From: Diphasiastrum complanatum
Lineage: Eukaryota > Streptophyta > Lycopodiopsida > Lycopodiales > Lycopodiaceae
DNA: 64,000 nucleotides
NCBI GenBank assembly: GCA_029204225.1
Contig: CM055098.1
Span: 14,334,533-14,398,532, forward strand
Direction of reading: 5' to 3'
Shown: one piece after another, positions 37,101-42,861 of the stretch
Layout of the letters: every line of letters starts with the position of its first letter
How positions within the stretch are numbered: position 1 is the first letter of the stretch
The notes under the pieces: model-generated
Seen by the model: only the letters and a program-made list of their open reading frames with translations
Databases searched by the model: none
What the model was told of the DNA's origin: nothing
Translations under genes and position numbers: made by a program

Positions 37101-38233
37101 CACATAGCATAAGAATTCTAGAATCTGATTTTTCTCATAGTAGGTAAAAGCCACTGAAGTTAAAGTTTACTATTTTCATCCATATGATACACTTTGGTAT
37201 GGTATGGGCTTCTATGCAGCATATGGGTACCCAGAACTTACTCTACTCATGATGTCTATACTCAAAGAATCGCAATTCAAACCTTTCCATGTGTGAAAGG
37301 TTGTCTTGTTTAATGGTGCACACTGAAGTTCATAATTGTGTGACGAATTCTTAATTATAGACTACTGCAAGACTCAAATCAAATAGGTCATCTCTCACAA
37401 ATATGCTGGATGCTTTTGAGCTGCTGTTAGTTTTGGAAGCCTTTGTGCTTTGTTGAATTTCTCTTGGCAATAGTTTCTATATCAGTAGACTTTCTTCGAT
37501 GGGATTCTCTTTTAGCTTATTAGCCTCTAGTGAGCAGCTTCTTAAACTTAGGATGCCTCAGAAGGTTCTTACAACAATGCTATTTCGAGTGGGAGTTTAT
37601 ATTTCTCAAGCGGTTTGCTATCTCTTAAATGAGTGTGGAGATACAATGAACATTTTTGGCTCTTCTCAGGTGCTTCTAGGTGAAAACCCGGGAAGCTTGC
37701 CAGAAAATGTTAGACCCACACAGGCTGGTAAAAAGGCAATTCGTGATGTTATAGCTGTGCAGTCGAGATATTGGACAGCTTTGAAAACAAAACTAGCAAG
37801 GACCCAAACCAAAGGTACAATGTTTTGCGAGATTTAACAAGTCATTGGCTTCAACTGATGACATGCTTGTATTAGGTGTAAATTCTGTATTTTGGCTTTT
37901 GAACATTATGAGTAAACTACTAAATCAACAGCAAATAGGATGCCTAGAAGATATCTACCAAACAGACATGCCCCTTAATCAAAAAATGATGTCTAGGCAT
38001 AAAAAACTAAACCTTTCTATGTAAGTTTGTTAGTTTCCTTCCAAAAACAAATCGTGCAGCTTGTTATAATTGGGCTTCTAACACTTAAACATAAAGACCA
38101 CTCTCTTATGTTCTTTTATGTTCTGTATCAATTATTTTCTAAGTTCTCTTCAGAAAGTGCAGCCATGTTACGGGAAAACATGATTCGATATCTTGGATTG
38201 TGTTTCGGGATGTGGGCTGCAATTATGGTATAG
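7114..38233 (+). CDS. HDA15-like: Class II histone deacetylase, HDA15-like (gene body, at least 11 exons)
   Basis: Spliced gene for a zinc-dependent lysine deacetylase that removes acetyl groups from histone tails, expected in nucleus and cytoplasm. Exons: 7114-7178, 7335-7390, 7561-7681, 7884-8009, 25546-25596, 25698-25766, 26565-26673, 31083-31162, 31447-31529, 31794-31839, 37670-37814, and possibly 38154-38233. All junctions of exons 1-11 are GT-AG and keep one frame (317 codons). The catalytic set is complete: the His-His dyad in RPPGHHAEA (exon 4), the Zn ligands Asp and His in DVHHGNGT (exon 5), Asp in SAGFDAA (exon 8), and the transition-state Tyr in EGGYN (exon 9/10 junction). Wording such as [11 protein letters not shown] and VTPAGF matches plant HDA15 best as I remember it; HDA5/18-type is less likely. 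N-terminal exons are missing from what I can read. Introns 4 and 10 are swollen by retrotransposons. Confidence 0.9.
7335..7390 (+). CDS. HDA15-like exon 2
   Basis: Begins [13 protein letters not shown], the conserved VH..EHV segment that follows exon 1 in the family. Donor GG/gtatgt leaves two bases that join exon 3 as Gly. Intron 1 is 156 bp. Confidence 0.82.
7561..7681 (+). CDS. HDA15-like exon 3
   Basis: Reads YTFDTYKNN...[14 protein letters not shown]...RNGFAL in one frame. This corresponds to the helix before the active site (family form ...ARLAAGLCADLA...NGFAL). Acceptor caaagcag, donor CTG/gtatgt. Confidence 0.88.
7884..8009 (+). CDS. HDA15-like exon 4, His-His active-site dyad
   Basis: Reads [22 protein letters not shown] and [11 protein letters not shown]. 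It carries the two catalytic histidines. Phase 0 at both ends; donor TGG/gtgagc. It is followed by the 17.5-kb intron 4. Confidence 0.95.
8090..8503 (-). pseudogene. Ty1/copia integrase fragment
   Basis: In two minus-strand frames the sequence reads as the copia integrase core: [11 protein letters not shown]...[17 protein letters not shown] (family form LELIHSDLCGPM...SLGG), then [13 protein letters not shown], and later CGGEYCN near the second catalytic Asp region (family NGGEY). Frameshifts separate the parts. No LTR was found around it. Confidence 0.75.
8560..8800 (+). repeat. Degenerate GAGTTAG/TTAGGAG minisatellite-like stretch
   Basis: Units such as gagttaggagttag recur irregularly, most densely at 8700-8800. 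They are interspersed with gtgtgtgtg tracts at 8576-8610. There is no open frame. It looks like low-complexity sequence expanded by slippage. Confidence 0.6.
9240..9610 (+). pseudogene. hAT-family transposase fragment (plus strand)
   Basis: Plus-strand frames read [14 protein letters not shown], then [30 protein letters not shown] and [12 protein letters not shown]. This is the start of the DUF659 domain of hAT transposases of the plant type. An in-frame TAG follows MREV and a TGA follows TRR. It ends at 9610, where an LTR-like sequence begins, so only the N-terminal third remains. The minus-strand hAT copy next door has the same INILVS.C.GT motif, so they are related copies. Confidence 0.75.
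9611..9860 (+). mobile_element. LTR-like fragment carrying one arm of a 98-bp inverted repeat
   Basis: The segment starts TGTTGTTCAATA where the hAT frame is cut, a typical LTR start. It contains 9694-9791, an exact reverse complement of 17229-17326. A second near-copy of gcttaagtcttgcttatgtg follows inside it. It probably represents part of a gypsy LTR or leader. Confidence 0.5.
9694..9791 (+). repeat. 98-bp perfect inverted repeat, left arm
   Basis: Base by base, 9694-9791 equals the reverse complement of 17229-17326 over all 98 positions. The arms are 7.4 kb apart. The right arm is joined to the gag of the gypsy derivative; the left arm lies between two hAT fragments. Confidence 0.9.
9861..12953 (-). 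pseudogene. hAT-family transposase gene with DUF659 and introns, decayed
   Basis: Read from right to left, a BED-type zinc-finger region at about 12919-12680 ([10 protein letters not shown]...TRIRAHLL, then ER..L) is followed by DUF659. The start of DUF659 is at 12113-11919 ([22 protein letters not shown]) and its core at 11890-11495 ([54 protein letters not shown]). Then come the middle domain ([29 protein letters not shown] at about 11080-11020) and the C-terminal dimerisation region (about 10700-10500: [25 protein letters not shown]). At least two introns look real on the minus strand: CACAG/gtacac ... atgcag at about 11204-11122, and ATCCAG/gtcagt ... ttgcag at about 10932-10843. Stops and frameshifts show it is no longer functional. 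A 17-base C tract at 10171-10187 interrupts the C-terminal frame. Confidence 0.8.
10171..10187 (+). repeat. Poly-C tract (17 bases)
   Basis: A run of 17 C residues (G on the transposase coding strand). It produces spurious proline-rich and glycine-rich frames and is prone to sequencing or polymerase slippage. Confidence 0.95.
12954..13865. other. Non-coding sequence between hAT and gypsy derivative
   Basis: It contains a cluster of GGAAC/GTTCC-type palindromic words at 13509-13575 (ttccgga, gttccggaac, cggaacgccgttccg). It also contains a segment at about 13690-13830 that is related to 23660-23800 (aagggcccaaggcctgcttatgcat, then aatgagcc.agtccataact). The latter follows the chromodomain end of the gypsy derivative and is probably its 3' untranslated region. 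Confidence 0.5.
13866..17228 (-). mobile_element. Ty3/gypsy derivative with Gag, protease and chromodomain but no RT, RNase H or integrase core
   Basis: Minus-strand order: Gag C-terminal part at 17228-16950 ([32 protein letters not shown]). Then a retropepsin at about 16500-16300 with an intact active site in [14 protein letters not shown]. The protease continues into the pre-RT linker at 16228-15990 ([24 protein letters not shown]). About 1.9 kb of unrecognised open sequence follows (15990-14110). The end of a chromodomain closes it at 14110-13866 ([34 protein letters not shown], stop at 13866). The pol core that should lie between linker and chromodomain is absent, so the element would need enzymes in trans. 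Frames shift several times, but each part is long and open (182-291 codons). Confidence 0.75.
14110..15990 (-). other. Unrecognised open segment replacing pol in the gypsy derivative
   Basis: Minus-strand frames of 182, 176 and 291 codons cover this stretch. It contains a recurring unit of about 40 bp at 14162-14199, 15181-15220 and 15407-15445 (consensus accaagn.atatgga..aacc.g.aatg). In each case it translates on the minus strand to a similar peptide: [22 protein letters not shown] and [12 protein letters not shown] do not recognise any domain. Either a captured sequence or an expanded repeat has replaced the polymerase. Confidence 0.5.
17229..17326 (-). repeat. 98-bp perfect inverted repeat, right arm
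   Basis: Exact reverse complement of 9694-9791 over all 98 positions. It abuts the truncated Gag frame of the gypsy derivative directly, with no visible LTR end or primer-binding site between them. Confidence 0.9.
17327..18776. other. Unassigned intronic sequence
   Basis: It contains NotI-like gcggccgc palindromes and attccggaatgccgcattccggaac at about 17381-17423, similar in style to the cluster at 13.5 kb. It has a poly-C run at 17746-17752. There is no recognisable coding domain, and the short plus-strand frames have no family resemblance. Confidence 0.4.
18777..18892 (-). pseudogene. Ty3/gypsy chromodomain end, distal half of gypsy-B
   Basis: Reads [17 protein letters not shown] on the minus strand, the same chromodomain tail as in the gypsy derivative at 13.9 kb ([16 protein letters not shown]). 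It is the continuation of the gypsy-B fragment that ends at 23164; the copia element sits between the halves. Confidence 0.7.
18893..19068 (-). repeat. Copia 3' LTR, truncated
   Basis: Minus strand TGTTAAAAATAAATGACTAT directly after AAGGAGGG (polypurine tract 19076-19069). It matches the start of the 5' LTR and breaks off at about 18893, where gypsy chromodomain sequence resumes. Confidence 0.82.
19138..19755 (-). pseudogene. Copia RNase H
   Basis: Long open frame with the classic copia RNase H motifs: [55 protein letters not shown] and [13 protein letters not shown]. These are followed by the polypurine tract. This is the best-preserved part of the element. Confidence 0.92.
19760..20430 (-). 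pseudogene. Copia reverse transcriptase, catalytic Asp lost
   Basis: Reads [48 protein letters not shown] and [13 protein letters not shown]. The usual YVDD active site reads YVDG: codon GGT at 20055-20053 replaces the second Asp. A frameshift separates FLNGDL from LQQPAGF. The enzyme would be inactive. Confidence 0.9.
20430..21240 (-). pseudogene. Copia protease and pre-integrase stub
   Basis: Aspartic protease with an intact active site in [13 protein letters not shown], followed by [14 protein letters not shown] and the GAG-pre-integrase motif [10 protein letters not shown], then [15 protein letters not shown]. The integrase catalytic domain that should follow is absent. Confidence 0.88.
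21185..22015 (-). pseudogene. Copia Gag
   Basis: Starts [12 protein letters not shown] and reads [10 protein letters not shown], then a UBN2-type Gag core ([30 protein letters not shown]), a Lys/Gly-rich stretch, and CHYCKRYG, the start of a CCHC zinc knuckle. The frame shifts within the knuckle, so the last Cys (IKDC) is in the next frame. Confidence 0.85.
22718..22729 (-). promoter_or_regulatory. Primer-binding site, initiator tRNA-Met type
   Basis: Minus strand TGGTATCAGAGC, complementary to the 3' end of plant initiator methionine tRNA. It lies immediately inside the 5' LTR. Confidence 0.9.
22730..23163 (-). repeat. Copia 5' LTR (434 bp)
   Basis: On the minus strand it starts TGTTAGAAATAAATGACTAT and ends TTTCCTACA directly before the primer-binding site. 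The region 22975-23163 matches the 3' LTR at 18893-19068. Confidence 0.85.
23164..23690 (-). pseudogene. Ty3/gypsy integrase fragment, proximal half of gypsy-B
   Basis: Minus strand reads [34 protein letters not shown] and CPFCARNK (the HHCC zinc finger of integrase), then [30 protein letters not shown] and [14 protein letters not shown] from the catalytic core. The frame then jumps from the core to chromodomain-like WQIQF.VQWDG immediately before the copia LTR. Most of the integrase core was therefore already deleted before or at the time the copia element landed. Confidence 0.82.
23691..25545. other. Remaining intron 4 sequence
   Basis: The first ~110 bp resemble the 3' untranslated region that follows the gypsy derivative at 13.7-13.83 kb. 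From about 23.81 kb on I see only AT-rich intron sequence without open frames, repeats or element ends. Confidence 0.5.
25546..25596 (+). CDS. HDA15-like exon 5, zinc ligands
   Basis: Seventeen codons reading [17 protein letters not shown]. It carries the Asp and His zinc ligands. Acceptor ttgtgcag; donor TCA/gtcagt. Confidence 0.95.
25698..25766 (+). CDS. HDA15-like exon 6
   Basis: Twenty-three codons beginning [16 protein letters not shown]. The family form is [19 protein letters not shown], so the residues after HR are diverged. Acceptor gtgtgcag; donor GAG/gtatat. Confidence 0.93.
26565..26673 (+). CDS. HDA15-like exon 7
   Basis: Reads [15 protein letters not shown], then [18 protein letters not shown]. 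Matches the G.GEGY.VNVPW...GVGD.DYI.AF..VVLPI segment of the family. Donor ATAG/gtaaat leaves one base. Confidence 0.93.
27490..30010 (+). pseudogene. Decayed, intron-bearing transposase-like gene of unfamiliar family
   Basis: Lies in intron 7 of the deacetylase, same strand. Pieces in order: a Cys/His cluster at 27575-27650 ([20 protein letters not shown]); a coiled-coil-like frame at 27740-27922 after a 12-A run; 28358-28771 ([25 protein letters not shown]); a GT-AG intron 28772-28862; 28863-29090 ([35 protein letters not shown]); 29156-29680 ([48 protein letters not shown]); a GT-AG intron 29681-29769; then [20 protein letters not shown] and ARASCHKNT to 29890. Several stops and frameshifts are present. 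From memory this wording resembles uncharacterised transposase-like proteins of animals, fungi and plants, but I cannot name the family. No terminal inverted repeats were recognised. Confidence 0.5.
31083..31162 (+). CDS. HDA15-like exon 8, third zinc ligand
   Basis: Begins with the two bases completing Ala and reads [17 protein letters not shown], then IDDPLGLCK. The Asp of GFDA is the third zinc ligand. Family members have ARGDPLGCCD here. Acceptor gatttcag; donor AAA/gtataa. Confidence 0.95.
31447..31529 (+). CDS. HDA15-like exon 9
   Basis: Reads [20 protein letters not shown], then VLVVLEG. The last two bases with exon 10 make the second Gly of EGGYN. Acceptor tttacag; donor GG/gtaggt. 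Confidence 0.95.
31794..31839 (+). CDS. HDA15-like exon 10, catalytic Tyr
   Basis: Reads (G)[15 protein letters not shown]. The Tyr is the active-site residue that stabilises the reaction intermediate. Acceptor ttctgcag; donor AAG/gtttgg. It is followed by the 5.8-kb intron 10. Confidence 0.94.
31976..32620 (-). repeat. LTR of the short element (3' copy, 645 bp)
   Basis: Contains an internal duplication of about 79 bp: 32304 and 32383 both start gtcact.at.cattgg.ccaa and continue gtgtc..aat.a.catatg. The boundaries match the other LTR at both edges. Confidence 0.75.
33269..33280 (-). promoter_or_regulatory. Primer-binding site of the short LTR element
   Basis: Minus strand TGGTATCAGAGC, two bases inside the 5' LTR. 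It is the same tRNA-Met primer type as in the copia and gypsy elements of this window. Confidence 0.85.
33283..34100 (-). repeat. LTR of the short element (5' copy, about 818 bp)
   Basis: Aligned with 31976-32620 at its start (caca.aagct), middle (aagtctcctccca.aac.a.agctgcatag) and end (ggcaaagggatt.aaagt). It is longer because of extra sequence around 33385-33690. Confidence 0.72.
34101..37669. other. Rest of HDA intron 10, with an internal direct repeat
   Basis: There is no coding domain. Segments 35389-35487 and 36332-36430 are related (both include acctccaaaatgaggaatcc followed by tcatgc, and flanking matches) at an offset of 943 bp. They could be remnants of a small element with terminal repeats. 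Around 36190-36275 there is a cluster of ttccagaaca/cattctggaatg palindromic words. Confidence 0.5.
37670..37814 (+). CDS. HDA15-like exon 11
   Basis: Reads [20 protein letters not shown], then [20 protein letters not shown]. Matches the family's VLLGENP....P...GL.T..DV...Q..YWP.L. Acceptor cttctcag; donor AAAG/gtacaa leaves one base. If the donor is not used the frame stops at 37835-37837, which would make this the last exon. Confidence 0.92.
38154..38233 (+). CDS. Possible terminal exon 12 of the HDA15-like gene
   Basis: Acceptor ctcttcag/AAAGTGC joins in phase with exon 11. It reads [20 protein letters not shown], then WAAIMV and a TAG stop at 38231-38233; a donor ATG/gtatag is also possible. 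I do not recognise this C-terminus in the family, so it is supported only by splice signals and phase. Confidence 0.35.
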
Positions 38234-38457
38234 CTTTATGATTTTGATTCAATCAATTTTAGAGCATGAATTTTGAAGTTTTCAATCAAGTGTTCCGCTA
38301 ATTTATTTCTATTTGAGGCTAAGTCGCATCTAAACCACGGTTCGAGGCCTCAACGCCCAGAGGTGAGTGTCATGGATACTCAACGTTTTGTAACTCTAGA
38401 ACTGAAATATTCGCTAATTATTTAAAAAGTAGGACTTAAGCTAAAGCCTAATACATG

Positions 38458-39008
<551 letters not shown>

Positions 39009-39010
39009 GG

Positions 39011-39123
39011 TGAGGCTTCTAGAGATTGATTGGATGCTTCTACTTGGTTGGGTGGTTTCTCCACAGTGTGTTATCCTTTTGTGTTTAGGATTTGTAAGCA
39101 GGATCTAAGGAGCTTCCCTTATA
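39011..39123 (+). repeat. Gypsy-C 5' LTR, only the last 113 bp
   Basis: Matches 43344-43456 over the same length with 3 differences. It ends agcttcccttata directly before the primer-binding site. The first ~480 bp of the LTR are lost at the junction with LINE-A. Confidence 0.9.
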
Positions 39124-39137
39124 GTGGGTATCAGAGC
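39124..39137 (+). promoter_or_regulatory. Primer-binding site of gypsy-C
   Basis: gtgggtatcagagc, one base off the usual TGGTATCAGAGC initiator tRNA-Met complement, at the expected place directly after the LTR. Confidence 0.85.
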
Positions 39138-39159
39138 AAGGCTTACAAGCTTGGAGAGG

Positions 39160-39332
39160 TGGTGCTTTTCATTGGAGCTGTTCATAAATGCATTCCTCAA
39201 TGGTTATTTGGAGGAAGAGATCTACATGAGGGCTTCATCAAGGCAAAGCATGAAGGAAAGGTGTGTTTTTTGAAGAAGAGCCTTTATGGGCTCAAGCAAG
39301 CACCTAGAGCATGGTACTCTAGGCTAGCCTAA
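39160..39332 (+). pseudogene. Copia reverse-transcriptase fragment inside gypsy-C
   Basis: Two overlapping plus-strand frames give FINAFLNGYLEEEIYM and, after a shift, GFIKAKHEGKVCFLKKSLYG then LKQAPRAWYSRL. These are diagnostic copia RT motifs ([31 protein letters not shown]) and are not found in gypsy RT. It stands between the gypsy primer-binding site and the gypsy zinc knuckle, where a leader and Gag should be. Confidence 0.85.
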
Positions 39333-39354
39333 AAGAAAAAGATTCAAAAAATTT

Positions 39355-39999
39355 ATGTCCCGAGAAAAGGTTAAAAGAGAGAACTTATGTTTTGTCTGTA
39401 AGAAGCTTGGACATATGATGAAATTTTGTCCAAAAAGGAAGAAAGGGTTTGCTCACATGATTGAAATCCCAGGAGGCAATGGTAAGACTTTGGAAATTAA
39501 CCGGATGGATTGTGAGTGTGAATATTCTTTTAGTACTACTTCTTTCTTGCCTAATGAACGTTTTCGTTTAATTGGCACAGTTAAAGATCAAGAAGTGAGT
39601 ATTTTATTGGACGGTGGTTCAACTCATAATTTTATTAATTCTTGTCTTGTGCAGAAACTCAGCTTGGAAACTGAAGCCAACAATCATAGATATAAAGTTT
39701 ATCTAGCTTCAGGAGCAGAGTTGGAGACTTGGAACGTGAAAGTCCCGAAGCTCCCAGTTTTGGTGCAAGGACACACAGAATTAGTTAATTTTCATGTTTT
39801 AGACCTAGCTCGTACTGATTTAATTTTAGGTTACGAATGGTTATTCAGTAAATTGCCTTCTCTGTTACTTGATTTTGAGACGCATGTTCTCACTTTCAAG
39901 GAGGGTGATAAGGTAGTTACATTATTTGGCAGTAATTTTGTACGTCCGTTGGATCAGAATTTTACGGTTAATAAAAATGGAAGCATTGGATTATTCTGA
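39355..39999 (+). pseudogene. Gypsy-C Gag zinc knuckle and protease
   Basis: Open frame of 214 codons. CCHC knuckle CFVCKKLGHMMKFC (complete), then retropepsin with VSILLDGGSTHNFINS, where the usual D-S/T-G triad reads D-G-G. Further motifs are LGYEWLFSKLPSLLLDFE. Closely related to the fragment at 5.2-5.43 kb. Confidence 0.88.
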
Positions 40000-40960
40000 G
40001 TATGAAGTTTTTTCAATTTATGCTATTCCAGTTGTGGATGTTCCTGAAATGAATCTAAATGGTTGTGAATTCTCAGCAATTCTTAACTCAGTAAATTTAG
40101 ATCATGAACAAGCAGTGAAAGAACAGATCATAAATGAATTTAGTGATGTTTTTCCATTTGAATTACCTCATGGTTTACCACCGTCTAGGTCAGTAGACCA
40201 CAGGATTGAGTTAATTCCAGGAAGTCAACCTGTCTCTAGACAACCTTATAGGTTCTCTCAGAAAGAGGAGACAAAGATTTCAAATCAAATAGAAAACTAT
40301 CTGAGGATGGGACATATACAACCTAGTAAACACCATGGGGCGCTCCCGTTCTTCTTAAAGCGAAGAAAGATGGAGGTTTCAGGATGTGTGTGGATTACAA
40401 GGGGCTTAATAAAGTGACTATAAAGAATAAATATCCATTATCCAGGATGGATGACCTTGTAGATCGCTTGGGTGGAGCACAGTATTTCACCAAGATAGAT
40501 CTCAGGACAGGGTACCATCAAGTAAGAATTAAGTCGGAAGATGTCCAAAAGACAGGATTTTGTTCGAGATTTGGTCATTATGAATTTCTAGTGTTGCCAT
40601 TTGGATTAACGAATGCTCCAGCAACGTTCCAGCAAATGATGAACGATTTATTCGTCCATATTTGGGGAAGTTTGTGGTATTATTCTTAGACGACATTCTC
40701 GTTTACAGTAAATCCTTGGTGGAACACGTAGAACACTTAAAATTGTCTTGATGAAGCTCTGTCAGGAGTTACTCTATGCTAAAGAGTCCAAGTGTGAATT
40801 CTTTAAGCAAGAGTTGCTTTATCTCGGTCATAAGATCACAGTAAATGGGATCAAGATTGACGAGGATAAAATCAAGATTGTGATTGAGTGGCCAATTCTG
40901 GAAACTGTGTGTCAGGTAGTCTTTTTTAGGTTTTACACTTTTCTTCAAGAGATTTATTGA
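39926..40960 (+). pseudogene. Gypsy-C reverse transcriptase
   Basis: Pre-RT linker LPHGLPPSRSVDHRIELIPG, then after a shift [53 protein letters not shown], and after a further shift [12 protein letters not shown] (FLDD active site intact). ELLYLGHKITVNGI ends the domain. Frameshifts at about 40340 and 40675. Confidence 0.9.
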
Positions 40961-41643
40961 GGATTATGCTAAGTTAGCAGCACCGCTTAATAATCTGACA
41001 AAAGGAATTGTTAATAAAAAGAAAAAGAGGAATCAACCTAGTCCGCCTATTGTTTGGAACGAGGAATTGAATTAGTGTTTTGAGAAACTTAAAACAATGA
41101 TTGTTTCAGCTCCCGTGTTACAAATTGCAAATCCAGATTTACATCACGTCGTGAGAACAGACGCAAGTGATGTTGCAGTTGGAGCAGTTCTATTACAAAT
41201 GGATAGGAAGCATAAAATTCACTGGTCCTCAGTTGCGTTATACTACGCAGGAAAAGGAATTCTTTGCTGTAATCCATGCACTTAAAACCTGGAGACACTA
41301 CTTGTATGGTAGTAAGTTTGTAGTGTATACGGATCACCAGCCTCTTAAGTATTTTTGTAATCAACATGATCTTTCAGGGAGAAAAGCTCGATGGGCTGAA
41401 TTGATGCAAGAATTCGATCATGAAATCCGTTACATAAGAGGCAGCTCTAATCAAGTTGCAGATGCTCTTAGTCTGATCGGTAAACTGAACAAGTTGTCAT
41501 TCACCCAGATTTCTACGGATCTATATCTTTCGCTGAGAGGAAAATATGAATCAGATTCCCATTTTGGTCACATTTGGAACATTGTTCAGACCGGAAGAAA
41601 TGTGGACAATGTTGAGTCAGAAACAAGGGACTCAACTAACTAA
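40961..41643 (+). pseudogene. Gypsy-C RNase H
   Basis: Reads PVLQIANPDLHHVVRTDASD then, after a shift at about 41215, RYTTQEKEFFAVIHALKTWR, FVVYTDHQPLKYF, RWAELMQEFDHEIRYIRG and NQVADALS. Catalytic positions DAS, E and TDH are visible. An in-frame TAG lies at about 41070. Confidence 0.88.
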
Positions 41644-42833
41644 GAAAGATAAGAAGATTGTGGAACAGTTCACCATTCGAGATGGATTACTATTTCGGAA
41701 TGGGAAAGTTTGCGTACCTGGTGATGATGAGCTCAAACGGAAGATTTTGTTTGAATGTCATGACATACCCTGTGCAGGACATCCTGGTATACACAGGACT
41801 CTGGACTTGGTTAAGAGGGAATTTTATTGGCCAAAGCTCAAGCCATATGTCGAGTCATATGTTGTTAAATGCAAACCCTATCAACTAGCAAAGGCTGAAC
41901 ACCATAAGGCTGGTGGTTTGTTGCATCCGTTAGATATCCCAGATAAGAAATGGGAAAGCATATTATGGATTTTGTAGTTGGACTTCCAAAGACCCAACGA
42001 CAAAATGATTTTATTTGGGTTGTAGTGGATCGGTTAACTAAGTTAGCTGCATTCATACCAGTCAAGTCAACTATAAAGGCTTCTGATTTAGCCCAGATCT
42101 TTGTTGAAAGATTATTTCGGTTGTATGGTTTGCCAAGTGACATGTTAGTGATAGAGATCCTAAGTTCACAGGTCACTTTTGGTCAGCAGTATTCCATAAA
42201 CTGGAAACTTCTTTGAGTTTGAGTTCTTCTGATCATCCTGAATTAGATGGCTAGACAGAAAGGACTAATCAAACTATGGAAGATATTTTGAGGATGTATG
42301 TTTCTCATAGGCAATCTCATTGGGAAGATTATCTCCCACTGGTTGAGTTTGCATATAATAGTAGAAAACATTCTGCTACAGGTTACAGTCCTTTTATGCT
42401 TATGTACGGTTTCCAACCTAGATCTCCAGTAAATGTTGAGACGAAGTCTGTTAAGATCCAGAAGGTTGCTGATTGTTTGCATGATATGCAAGAAATGTTG
42501 TCCTAAGGATAGTATCCGGAGTGCTCAGGATAGAGCTAAACACTATACCGATCTTAAGAGATCTCAAGATATTTTAAAGTTGATGACCGGGTATATCTTA
42601 CGATTCCAAATGATGGTGATACAGTTGGATCGGATGAGGATTTATCCCATTTGGAAGATTTGTCGCTTAGTGTACCTTTGGAACCTGAGAAAGTGCTCAG
42701 AACCAGAGATAAACAATTGAGAAATCGTTCTATCTCTGAGTGCTTAATTCGGTGGAAGGGTCGTACTGAGGATGATGATTCGTGGGGGAGAGTTGATAGC
42801 ATAAAGAAGAATTTCCCGAATTTTAGTTTGTAA
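41644..42833 (+). pseudogene. Gypsy-C integrase and chromodomain-like tail
   Basis: Zinc-finger region HDIPCAGHPGIHRTL...FYWPKLKPYVESYVVKCKPY (the last Cys of HHCC reads Tyr), core WVVVDRLTKLAAFIPVKSTI, then a one-base shift before SDRDPKFTGHFW. The catalytic Glu follows a stop (DG*TERTNQTMED, CAG to TAG at 42253-42255). YLPLVEFAYNSRKHSATGYS and a tail ECLIRWKGRTEDDDSWG resemble a chromodomain. Stop at 42831-42833. Confidence 0.87.
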
Positions 42834-42861
42834 GGATAGAAACAGTTTAAGGAGGGAAGAA

